This document shows positions 12,801 through 24,800 of a stretch of DNA of 64,000 nucleotides, in pieces (within the stretch, counting starts at the first letter, position 1; each line of letters opens with the position of its first letter). The stretch comes from Phyllostachys edulis (lineage: Eukaryota; Streptophyta; Magnoliopsida; Poales; Poaceae). The notes beneath the pieces are model-generated. The model did no database searches. It saw only the letters and a program-made list of their open reading frames with translations, and was not told the DNA's origin. The translations under genes and the position numbers were made by a program. The stretch is taken from assembly GCA_036346405.1 (NCBI GenBank), contig CM070551.1, forward strand, positions 60,158,488-60,222,487. The letters are read 5' to 3'.

Positions 12801-15800
12801 TCTTTGTCCTAAAGATCTTTGTCCTTGGAGGACAGCACAAGCCAACACAAGACTTATCCATCAGGCAGTACATTACCCACCCCACATGCTTGTTACAATT
12901 TGTTGTGTAGATACATCGTAGAGCTGATTGAGTGTACATCTCCGTACAAGGGTTCATATCACCCATTTTCAAACAGTAACTTATGGCATAACTAAGCTTG
13001 CGGAAAGTGTACTTCTGTGTAATATTTACCATGATTTGCCTAAATTTGCATGAAGTCACGTCTAGCACATCTAGATGTTGTTAGAATATTGTGAATGGCA
13101 CCTTGGCCTTCTCTATTGATCATGAGGAGTTACACACACACACCCATACAATGATACATGGGCTACATGCACCATATGGGCCTACCATATACAATAGACT
13201 AGTAACTCCATATTACAAGGATATATATACATTAACATCCCCTTCAAACTCAAGGTGGGTTAGACACATTGAGTTTGAGTAAATGAAGACAATGATGCTC
13301 GCGGTTCTGTGCCTTCGTGAAGAAATCTGCCACCTGAAGTTCTGAAGCCACATACTAAAGGAGAATGGTGTTGCCCCGATAATGTGAGCATGTGACCGAG
13401 GCATCAAGACCAATATGCTTGGTTAACTCATGCTTCACAGGATCATTGGCTATCTGAATGGCTCCAGTGTTGTCACACAAGAGATGTGTATGAGCATCAC
13501 AAGGAACACCAAAATCAGCCAACAACCAACGAAGCCAGATAATCTCTGCAGTAGTAGCGGCAAGGGCACGAAGCTCGGCCTCAGCACAAGAACGAGAGAC
13601 TGTAGTCTGTTTCTTGATCTTCCATGCAACAAGAGGTCCCAAGAAAGATGCAATAGCCAATGATAGACCGCCGATCAACAGGATCACTCGCCCAAGTGGA
13701 GTCAACGTAAGCATGGAGCTGAAGCTGACTCGAAGATGAGTAGAGCAAACGGCGAGCTATAGTGCCCCTCAAGTAGCATAACACACTAAGTAGGTGATCG
13801 TAATGAACTAAGGTAGGAGCACTAACAAACTAGCTAAGATTGTGAACAATATGAGCAATATCTGGTCTGTTGATAATAAGATAGACGAGACTGCCAACAA
13901 TGTGACGATACCTAGAGGGATCATCAGGAGGAGTGTCATCTATGGAATGAAGCTAAACATGTAGCTCCATGGGGGTAGTGGCTGCCCTGGTATCAGTGAG
14001 ATCTGATTGAACAATGAGATCCTCAATATAACGATGCTGCGAAAGATAATAACCAGCCGCTGTGGAGGTGACCTCAATCCCCAGGAATTAGCTAAGTGGC
14101 CTCAAATCAGACATCATAAACTACTCACTGAGTTTCTCTTTCACAAAAAGCAATGTACTCCATGTCATCCCCTGCAATCAGTATGTCATCCACATATAGG
14201 AAGAGAAGAGTACGTCCACGCTTAGACGTGTGAATGAACAAAGCATGATCATTGTCGCTAGGACCGAAACTAGCAGCACAAATCATAGAACTGATCTGCT
14301 CAAACCAAGCGCGAGGGGCCTGCTTGAGACCAATAAAGTGCACGATAAAGTCGACATACATCCCCTGGTGGAGTCTCCACACTAGGAGATGGTTGCATGT
14401 ATACCTCCTCATGAAGATCACCATGAAGGAAACATCTTAACATCCATTTGTGAGATAGTCCAGGAACGAATCGCAACAACTACAATCAAGGTCCGAATAG
14501 TAGTCATATGAGCCGTGGGAGCAAATGTCTCATCATAATCACGACCTTGGGTCTGCTGAAAGCCATGAGTAACCAGATGTGCCTTATAGTGCTCTATTGA
14601 ACCATCAGACTTGGTCTTGACCTTATAAACCTACTTGCAAGTGATAAGTATAGCTTGACAAGGTAGGGGAACAAGCTCCCAGGTCCCAATGTGCTCTAAC
14701 GCTGCAAGCTCCTCAGACATAGCTGATTGCCACTCAGGAACAACTGCTGCCTCCTGATAAGTACAAGGCTCCTGAACAGCTCCAACAATAGGAAAACCAT
14801 ATTGGTCAAGAGCAAGAATGGTAGTACGATCACGTAAAGCATACCTCAGTGCAATTGGTTGTGGAACATCAACAGGAACCTCAATGGTACTGGTCGGAGT
14901 GTCAGAAGGAGTTGAAACATAAGTAACAGTCAGTGGCTCGAAGCGATGACTATAGTGGAGAGGATATAGAGGAACAGTGGACACTGGTGGCAAGGTGGAG
15001 GGTGCAGAAGGTGGAGAAGGCGACTCTGCAGTTGGAGAAGGAATAGGAGGAAGATAGAAAAAAGAGGATGAAGTAGTGGTAGAGTGGAAGAAAGGTCGAT
15101 CCTCGACAAATGTGATATCACGAGAGATGCAAATACGACGAGCAGAGGGATCATAGCACCAATATCCCTTATGCTCAAGACTGTATCCAAGGAAGACACA
15201 CTCAACTGACCGAGGAGTCAGGTTAGTGCACTCACATGGTGGAGGAAGAACATAGCATGTGCAACAAATAACACGAAGATGATCATAACCAGGGGAAAAC
15301 CAAACAAGACCTCTCCAGGACACTTCCCCTAAAGACGAGAGGAAGGCTGAAGGTTGATGAGATATGCAGCAATGGACACGGCCTTAGCCCAGAAATGGGA
15401 AGGAACAAAGGGAGCAATAGAGAGGGTATGAGCAGTATCAATGATGTAATGGTGCTTGCACTCAGCTACACCGTTCTGAGTATGAGCACCAGGGCAAGAG
15501 AGCTAGGGAAGGGTACCCTCATAATAAACAAACTGATGAAAAGCTGTGGAAATGTACTCCCCACTGAGTCAGAACAGAAAACACGAATAGCAGTGGAGAA
15601 CTAAGTATGAACCATGCGAGCAAAGGACTGATAGACAAATAGCTGAGAGCGATGTCTCATGAAATAGATCGATATATAATGAGAATGATCATAAATGAAA
15701 ATGACATAGTAATGATGATCACCCTTATAAGCAAAAAGAGTTGGTCCCCAGACATCAGAATGAATAAGATCGAAAGGACAACTCGACCTAGATCTAATGG

Positions 15801-18800
15801 AAGCATAGGGGAGTTGTAGCTGCTTGCCAAGATTACAACCCGTACAATGCATATCAGTGTCTACAGAGACCCTACGAAGGACACCCTGACCTACTAAAGT
15901 AGATAGATGCGAGTCACAGAGATGACCCAAACGATGGTATCACTGATAGAAGGTAATAGAGGAGGTAGTAGAAGTAGATCTGGTAGCAGATCCAACTGTA
16001 ATGGAAGGGGGTGATGAAGGAAGACTCAAATGATCCAGCACATAGAGGCCATGAGCTCCTCTATGGTGACGACCAGTACCAACGAGAGCCCTATTATGAT
16101 GATCCTGCACAAATCATGGTGGTAAGCTGACCAACAGACATGAGATTCGTAGATAACTGAGGAACAAGAGAGACATCAGGAACAATAAACTAAGGAATAG
16201 ATAGAATACCTTGATGAGTAACCAGATAGGATGTGCCATCAGCTGTCTGAACACAAACATCTTCTGTGATAGGCTTACATGCCACCAGCTGGGTACCATC
16301 AGATGTTATATGGAAAGATGCGTCTGAATCCAAAACCCAAGCACCTAACTATCATGCAGAAGACCCACCAGGAGATCCCAACAAAGATTGAGCTAAAACT
16401 GATCCTAAAGTATTGGTAATGGAGATAACTGCAGCAGCAGTCGTGTGGGCACTAGTAGGAGGACCAGAGGTACGACGAGCCCCCCAGTAGCATGCTTGGC
16501 TTGATAGGTATCCAGTAACTCAGTATGGAGTCTGAACAACGATCAATACCGTGTCTAGTCCTCAAGCAATGGAGGTAGACGATCTCACCAGAGGGGACTA
16601 TTGTTGTGGGAGTTGGAGCAACCACTGGATCATGCTGATGGGGAGCTGCCAAGACAGTGTGGGAAGAGGTGCTCGACCAAGTAAGCGAAGTCGAGTCTCC
16701 TCAGCAAGCAGTACAGCAAACGCCTCCGTCATGGTGGGAAGAGGTGCTCGACCAGGTAGCAAAGAACGAGCAGACTCAAAACTCAGACCGAAGATGCGTT
16801 ACAAACGCAAACATGAGACGCTACTGCTCATAGCGCTCCATAGCAGAACACTCCACACCCAACACAAGGCATGGGATTCATAGATGCCAACTGACTGGAT
16901 ATGCTGGTGAAGGCACTATAGTACTCCTCTATGGACATGTACTGCTATTGTAGGTCAGTGAGACGCTGCTCAAGCGAGAAACGAAGTGCCTCACTGGTCT
17001 GCTGATATCGCTGCAACAAGTACTCCCACGTCTCCTTGGCAGAGGACATATCTGTTAGAGATATATGTCTAAGTGTGTTATTCCCCATTGTTATGAGGGT
17101 TATGTGCATATTCACCACCTTGTATTTTGTGTATATATACTGGCACATTGGCCTCATATTGAATAGCGCTATTCATAACATGGTATCGAGCAAACCTAGG
17201 GTTTAACCGCTTGTCGCCGCCGCCGCCGCTTCGAGATCGTAGTCACCTCTTGTCGTCATCTTCGACGACTCCGTCGGATCCTCATTTGCCGCGTCGCCTC
17301 CGATCTCGAGCCGTCATCTGGTCTAATAGCTTCGCCATCTCGTCCGGCCGCCGCTGAGCTAACCCCGACCGCCGGGTCTCCGCTCAAGGCCGCATTGTCG
17401 TCGCCATCGCCGATTCTGTGTCGTCGCAAAGGTCGTCGCCAGCCGCCGCCGACGTCGTCCTCCATCCATAACTCCGGATCCGCCGCGCTTGTCTCTGCGT
17501 TGAGGAAGCGGCGCCGCTCAGGGCGCCTCCTGCCGCTTCGGAAAACGCCACCGACGCCGCTTTAGGGCCGCCGTCATCGCGCACGATTAGCGCCGCCGCT
17601 GCCGTCGGGACGTCGCCACCGCTTCGGTGAGGCCGCTCGCTTCTTCCGCCGCCGCTATGCTCGTCGTCGCTTGAGCGCTCGCTCCCGCTTGTCGCTCTGT
17701 CGCCGCCGCCACATCAGCATGCCGCCTCGCCTTGCTTCGGTATTTTTGGCCCACGGGCCGGGCGTTAGTTTCGCTTTCTTTTAAGTGAGCCGTAGAGAAA
17801 AAGAGAGAGAAAAAAATCAAATTTTTTAAAAACGTAGCTCTAACTGTCGCGCGCCGGCGCCGCTTAGAACTTCGTTGCCTTTGGTCGCCACGTCCGCCCG
17901 CCTACCAATGGCTTCTGTTCCATCAGCTGCGATCCCATTCTCGGGAACGAAGCTTCTAAGTGGTGCTAGTCTGATACCACTCCCCTCCGTGCTCGCCGCT
18001 CATCCACCTACTACACCGATCGCTCTACATTTCAAAGACACTTGCCTCCTCCGTGGTTGCCACAGTGGTGGTGGCCGCCCATATGGCGGTGGCGTCCTCA
18101 TCGCTCCTAATGCGACAAGGTTGGCCACATTGAGTCGATGCTATAAGCGGCGACATCTTTCACGCCGTTCTACTAGCACCGCATCGGGTGCTTCTACATC
18201 GGCGTCTGCATCGACTCCTTCAGCAGCTTTCTCTCGCGGCGAGATAGCGGACTTCAATGCTACTGCCGCTTCAGTGTTCTCCTCGGCGAGTTCTGCGGTT
18301 TCTACATCGGCGTCGCGATCGACTCCTTGGCGATTTCTCTCCGAGGCGAGATAGCCGGACTTGACGCCTACTTGCCGCCAGTTCTCCTCGGCAGTTCTGC
18401 GGGATCACTCATCGACTCTTGAGCACCGAGAAACCACCCCTACACATCGGCACCTCCCGTGGATTCTTGATTACGAGCATCTTTTCACATGACTCTGATC
18501 CTTCCACTCTGTCTTTCATTACATCTCTTGATTCTCCTGTCAGCATTCTTACTGCTGATGGTACATCTCTTCTGTCTCGGTCGAGGATCTCTTAGCAACT
18601 TATCCTTTCATGTTCCTTCATTGCTCATGTTCCTCGTCTTACCATCTGACTTCTTTTCTGCTGGGCGACATCTTGACCTTAGTTATCGTGTCATTCTCGA
18701 CTCGACTCTTGTTGTGTTGGGACCGCCACAGGGAGCTCTGGTTGGTTCGGCCCTCGGCGCCTTGACTCACAGCGTCTCTGGGAGCTTGATCGCTTCACCT

Positions 18801-21800
18801 TCCTTCCGCCGCCACCCGCCGCCATCTTTCCGCTTCGCCACTCCGTCTCTGGCTCTTTCAGCGATGGCATCACCGTCTTGGCCATCTGTGTGGATCTCGT
18901 CTGTCGTCTTTAGTTAAATGCGTGGTCTTCGGCGTCTGTCTCGGGAGATGTGTCTTTAGATTGTCAAGGCTGTAAGTTAGGCAAACAGCTTCAGTTTCCC
19001 TATCCTCATAGTGAGTCGATATCTCAACGTCCATTTGATCTTGTTCATTCGGATGTTTGGGGTCCGCTCGCCGTTTGAAAGGGATCATCGATATTATATC
19101 ATATTTATAGATGATTTCTCTCGCCACCCTTGGATATATTTCATGTCTTCTCGTAGTGAGGTCTTGTCTATCTATAAACAATTTGCTACTATGGTTCGCA
19201 CACAGTTCTCCACTCCTATTCGTGTCTTTCGTCGACTTGACTCTGCGTGGCGAGTACCTCTCTCATTACTGCAGCTTCTTCCTTGGCGAAAGGCACTCTC
19301 CTTCGATTCTCTTGTCTTTGGTGCTCATGCTCGAAATGGTGTTCTTGGCGCAAGCATCGTCACCTCCTTGAGTCGGCTCGAACACGATGATTGCCGCCTC
19401 TATTCCACCTCACTTTTAGGCCGAGGTTGTTTCCCTTGCCACCTATCTCGTCAACATCGGCCTTCTTACGCTCTTGAGCGCAATCCCTTTGAGCGTCTCT
19501 GTGGTCTCCTTCGACTACTCGCCCTTCGTTGCGCTTGGGCTGCGTTTGCTCGTTCTCCTCGCCTCGAGAACGCACTAAACCGATCGTCGATCTGTTGAGT
19601 GTGTTTTTACGGGATCTGATGCGAGCACAAGGGCTATCGATCTTTGGGATCTGTTGGTCGACAGATGCGGATTTCTCGGGATGTGACTTTCGACGAGTCT
19701 CGTCCCTTCTACCCACGTCCTGTCTCTCCTTCGGCTTCCTCTGTGGAGTCTCTGTCTTTTTTGACCTTTCCAGATACACCTATATCTGTCTTGCCCTCGT
19801 CTACTCGTCCCACTGAGTCTCCACTTATTCCTCCTGTGGCCTCTTCGCCGTTGTCGCCGCCTGCTTCGTCTCCTGCGGCTCCTCAGGCTCCCCCCACTAC
19901 ACTTGTCGACCTCGTATTGAGGATCTTCCAGATGAGCAATCTTCTTCTGATGTTCCATCTTCTTCTGATGCTCCATCTTCCCCTGATGGGTCATCTTCTC
20001 CTCGCTACGCTCTCCGCGATCGCCAGTCGATTCGGCCCCCTGCCCGTTTTGCCTTTGCTGGCGCAGCTACTTGTGAGCTTTGTCTCCCTCACCGATCTTT
20101 GTTGCTCACCCTGAGTGACAGCATGCCATGGCCGAGGAGATTGCTGCCCTCGAGCGTACTGGTACTTGGGATCTTGTTCCTTTTCCATCTCACTCTCGTC
20201 CTATCACGTGCAAATGGGTCTATAAGATTAAGACTCGCTCTGATGGCTCTCTTGAGCGCTATAAGGCACGTCTTGTTGCTCGTGGCTTCCAGCAGGAGCA
20301 TGGTCGTGACTACGACGAGACTTTTGCTCCTGTGGCCCACATGACCACTGTCCGCACTCTTCTTTCGGTGGCGTCTGTTCGCCATCGGTCTATTCTCGAC
20401 TTGATGTCAAGAATGCCTTTCTTAATGGCGAGTTGCGTGAGGAGGTCTACATGCATCCACCACTGGGTATTCATTCTGAGGGCATGATGCATCGCCTTGC
20501 CGCTCTCTCTATAGCCTTAAGCAAGCCCCCGTGCTTGGTTTGGCGCTTCTCCTCTGTGGTCACTTCTTCTGGCTTTTGACAAGTGATCATGATCCTGCGC
20601 TCTTTGTCCACACTTCGTCTCGTAGTCGGACTCTTCTTCTTCTGTATGTTGATGATATGATCATTACCGGAGATGATTCTGAGTACATTGCCTTTGTCAA
20701 GGCTCGTCTTAGTGAGCAGTTCCTTATGTCAGATCTTGGTCCTCTTCGTTACTTTCTTGGGATTGAGGTTACTTCCACCCCAGATGGTTTCTTTATGTCC
20801 CAAGAGAAGTATATTCAGGATCTTCTTGATCGCGCCTCTCTCACTGATCAGCGTACTGTTGAGACTCCCATGGAGCTCAATGTTCACCTCCGACCCTCTG
20901 ATGGCGAGCCTCTTTCTGATCCGACTCGCTATCGTCATCTTGTTGGGAGTCTTGTCTACCTTGTTGTTACTCGTCCGGATATCACTTATCCAATTCACAT
21001 TCTGAGTCAGTCCGTTTCTGCTCCCACTCAGGTTCACTACAGCCACCTTCTTCGAGTTCTACGATACTTTCGTGGGACTATCTCTCACCGTCTCTTCTTT
21101 CCACGCTCCAACTCGTTACAGCTTCAGGCTTATTCGGATGCTACTTGGGCCAGTGATCCCTCTGATCGCCGGTCTATCTCTACTTACTGTGTTTTTCTTG
21201 GTGGTTCTCTCATTGCCTGGAAGACAAAAAAACAGACTGCAGTGTCCCGTTCGAGTGCAGAGGCTGAGTTGCGAGCTATGGCTCTCTTGACAGCAGAGAT
21301 TACTTGGCTACGGTGGTTACTTGAGGATTTTGGTGTTTCTGTCACTACACCGACTCCTCTCTTGTCAGACAGTACAGGTGCTATCAGTATTGCCCGTGAT
21401 CCTGTGAAGCATGAGCTCACCAAGCATATTGGTGTTGATGCTTCCTTCACAAGGTCTTGTGTACATGATCAGGTGATTGCTCTTCAGTATGTGCCTTCCG
21501 AGCTTCAGATAGCGGATTTCTTCACGAAGGCCCAGACTCGAGCACAGCATGGCTTCTACCTCTCCAAACTCAATGTTGTTGATCCACCATGAGTTTGAGG
21601 GGGGGTGTTAGAGATATATGTCTAAGTGTGTTATTCTCCATTGTTATGAGGGGTTATGTGCGTATTCACTACCTGTATTTTGTGTATATATACTGGCCCA
21701 TTGGCCTCATATTGAATACAAGTGCTATTCATAACAATATCCATGAATGATGCTCGAGTCGGGAACTTTGCACTCATGTAGAGTACACCCATCACACGAT

Positions 21801-24800
21801 CATCTGCAACCTGCCAAGCATGAGTTGCTACAAGATCAATCTCATGAAGTGGCATGCGATCCTGAATGAGATGTGAAGCAAGTTCAATCAATCGAAGTAT
21901 CATCCGAACTGAGGATGCCCAGTCTCAGTAGTTCTGGCCATTAAGCTTGATGTTGGACGCCAGGAGAGCACCACCACCAAGGAATGGGTCAAACGTCGCC
22001 ATAAGTACCAAGTCCACTGCTCAGCCATATATGGGCTACATGGGCCATATGGGGCCTACCATATACAATAGACTAGTAACTCTATATTACAGGATATATA
22101 CATTAACATATGTGAGTATCTAGTGTGTTTAGTGTCAGTCTCACTACAGATATATACACCTGCATCGGCTCTTTCATATAATGTAGTAATATGCTAGATC
22201 ATGAGATTGTAGTATCTTTTTGCAATGTTTGACATATGTAGATTATCCAGAAAAACTTCAATGTGCAAACCTTTGAGATAGGTCTATTCATTCCATTCTA
22301 TGATCCATATTTTTTTCTCTGACTGTAAAAAATATATCATACCACACGAGAACATAGTACGCTCTTGAAATCCTACTGCAAAAATGTTGAATGAAGTTCC
22401 CAATTTGAATCCCATAATGCCATCATAACCTTTCTTATATTTGGCGCTGCAGATTACAAAAACCGGGGAGAATATTGGCTTGAAGCACTTCAAGCCTGTA
22501 AAACCTTTGGGTTGTGGTGACACTGGCAGGTACTAAGAGCTCCTCAACAATCTTCTATACCATACGGGTTTCTAAACTTTTAGCTATTTGCCATTTCTTC
22601 TGAAAGTGTGAAAATCTACACTTTGACTGCATTTTAACAAAGTAGTGAAGTGTAGGCATAACTTTTGTTTACTTTGGATTAACTAAAATAACTTTTAGTA
22701 AAAGGGGCCAAGTAAAGTTTTTAGTTTTCAATTTATACTTTTATGATCTAAAACAAGGACATTTATTGAACTGGTGTCTAATGGTAATTACTCTTTTAGC
22801 TAAGAAAACTGGCAAGCTCATTTATGCACTTCACTAATTTCATAATTCCACCTATGAAGATAGTGCCTGGTTAATTCAGTAAGCTTGGCTGTGCCGTGTT
22901 TAACTCATGTATGTAGTAGCTATCATGTATGATTTGCCTCACATAAATTCAATGGCTTAGGATACCCGGCATGCAGCTTTGTATTTCTTAATAAACTTAA
23001 TTACCCTGTTTAAGTATAGCATGCAGTTTTTGTTTTCAGTGTACACTTGGTTGAGTTGCAAGGAAGTGGTGAATTATTTGCAATGAAGGCAATGGACAAA
23101 TCAGTTATGTTAAACCGCAACAAGGTAATTTTCAGAGTTAAATATTGACATGCTATAATGTTATTATTGTGGTTCTATACACATCGTATGTCATCAAATT
23201 TCCTCCTGTTATTACCTTCCCGAGTAGTCCTCCTGTTATTACCTTTCTGAGTAGGTGCAAGGATTAAATCAATTACCTGGTGGGTGGGTCGAATTTAAAA
23301 CTGAAAGAATGAAGGGAAAATCATGACACTACAACCTAAATATGATGATAGCAGGAAACCTTCCTATAGTACGTATTTAGGATGCAGTTTAGTATGTATC
23401 AAATTTATTACGACTAGCAGTTTGTTTGCTATAAGAGGATTTTAGACGCAGGAAAACTATTCATTTATTCAAATATACCTCTTAAGCTCATTCATTCCAC
23501 ACATGGATGTGTTTTCCAACAAGCCAACGTGCTAGTTAAAACTTATGAGTAGAACTCAGTGGATTGTTGCACTGAATCCAATTTCTGCAATAAACAGGTT
23601 CACCGAGCTTGCCTCGAAAGAGAAATTTACTCACTATTGGATCATCCGTTTCTCCCAACATTGTATACTTCATTTCAGGTTAGTTCTATGACCTATGCCT
23701 TATCCTAGCTATTTTAAATTGCTAGTTAAAGAAAATAAGTACACGTGGTTACAGCTAAATATGTCTTCTGTAAGGTGGTCACCATTTTATAATCTCAACT
23801 AGTAGTTTATTATTTCTAACCTCCATGTTTACTATTTTATTTCAGCTAACTTATCTATTGGAATGTTTATTACTAATTCATATTGTTTATTTTGCAGACG
23901 CCAACACATGTTTGTCTTATAACGGACTTTTGTCCCGGAGGAGAATTATTTGCAGTGCTTGATAGGCAACCCATGAAAATATTCAGAGAAGATTCTTCCA
24001 GGTAGCTGTTCAAATCTTAACATCTGGGTTACTCCTCAGTACATGCCCATTGTTATTTATAATGTGCTTCCAAAGTTGTCCCTTCTTCCACTCTTGGTGT
24101 ATCTCTTTTGTACTTTCAAATATGGAAAATAGCTTGTTCTAAGGAAAAATACTAATGAGTCCTACACTTAATATCATGATCCTGTTCTAGATTGGTCATG
24201 TGGAAATTATATGAGTTGGCGTGTCATCAAAAGTTCTTTCACAGTATTATATATTTGAATATTTACTAGCATATCATAATAAAAATGATGGCCAAAATTT
24301 TATCCTGTAGACTCTGGAAATTGGAAAGTCAAAAACCACTTATTTTGTAATGGAGGCTATAGTTTTGTTTTTGTTTTTTTGTTGCGGGCTGATTCTTTGG
24401 GAAGGGAATGTTGGTTGTAGCTGTAGGTAGTGGGAGGATTAGCTCGAGTGGCCAGGCTTGATTCTTTTCTCTGCTGGGGCAGATAACAAGAGAGGAGATC
24501 ATGGGAGTGAGGGAGAGAATTTGGGAATTTTCTCTTTACTTTGCTTTCACCTAAACCTCTAATACAATCCTTTATATAATAAGCAAATCCCTAATATATA
24601 TCGAAAATAATTAGATGACTTACCAAACAAAAAAATGTGACCAACTCGAACTGAATTTGTTTCACTCCGGCTAATCCTGCCCCAAATATAATACTAATTA
24701 TTTTGGCTGGTTGTAGAAACTTGCCGAGTATAATACTTTCCCCACAATGAGCCATATTTTTTTTAATATTTGGGTTGTGTTTGTAGGTCTTACAATATTT

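Larger units (their letters stand above)
7371..12863 (-). mobile_element. GC-rich Ty1/copia retrotransposon, decayed, in the large phototropin intron
   Basis: Complete minus-strand element of 5.5 kb with LTRs of 344 and 349 bp that start TGTTAGTC and end CTTATCCATCA. The flanks GGTAG (7366-7370) and GGCAG (12864-12868) are a target duplication with one change. The primer site is at 12501-12512 and the purine tract complement at 7715-7722. Read on the minus strand, the interior shows gag, zinc knuckle, protease, integrase, reverse transcriptase and RNase H in copia order. All are broken by many frameshifts and stops. The interior is far richer in GC than the surrounding intron. Confidence 0.92.
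17053..21736 (+). mobile_element. Nested Ty1/copia retrotransposon, nearly full length
   Basis: Plus-strand element of 4.7 kb with short LTRs (17053-17180, 128 bp; 21606-21736, 131 bp), both TGTTAGAGATATA to ATTCATAACA. The target duplication ATATC is perfect (17048-17052 and 21737-21741). The primer site TGGTATCGAGC starts at 17181 and the purine tract is at 21591-21605. The LTRs differ at only a few places, so this is the youngest retrotransposon in the intron. The pol 3' part is open for 353 residues; the gag, protease and integrase parts are interrupted. Confidence 0.95.
13079..22108 (-). mobile_element. Second Ty1/copia retrotransposon, split by a nested copia insertion
   Basis: Minus-strand element with a 159-bp left LTR (13079-13237). 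Its right LTR is truncated and only the last 80 bp or so, ending TACATTAACA at 22108, can be aligned. The purine tract complement CCCCTTCAAACTC follows the left LTR. Flanks GATGT (13074-13078) and TATGT (22109-22113) fit a target duplication with one change. A complete element of opposite orientation sits at 17053-21736 inside its gag: the reading ends near 21742 and resumes at 17052. Without the guest it is about 4.3 kb. Confidence 0.88.
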
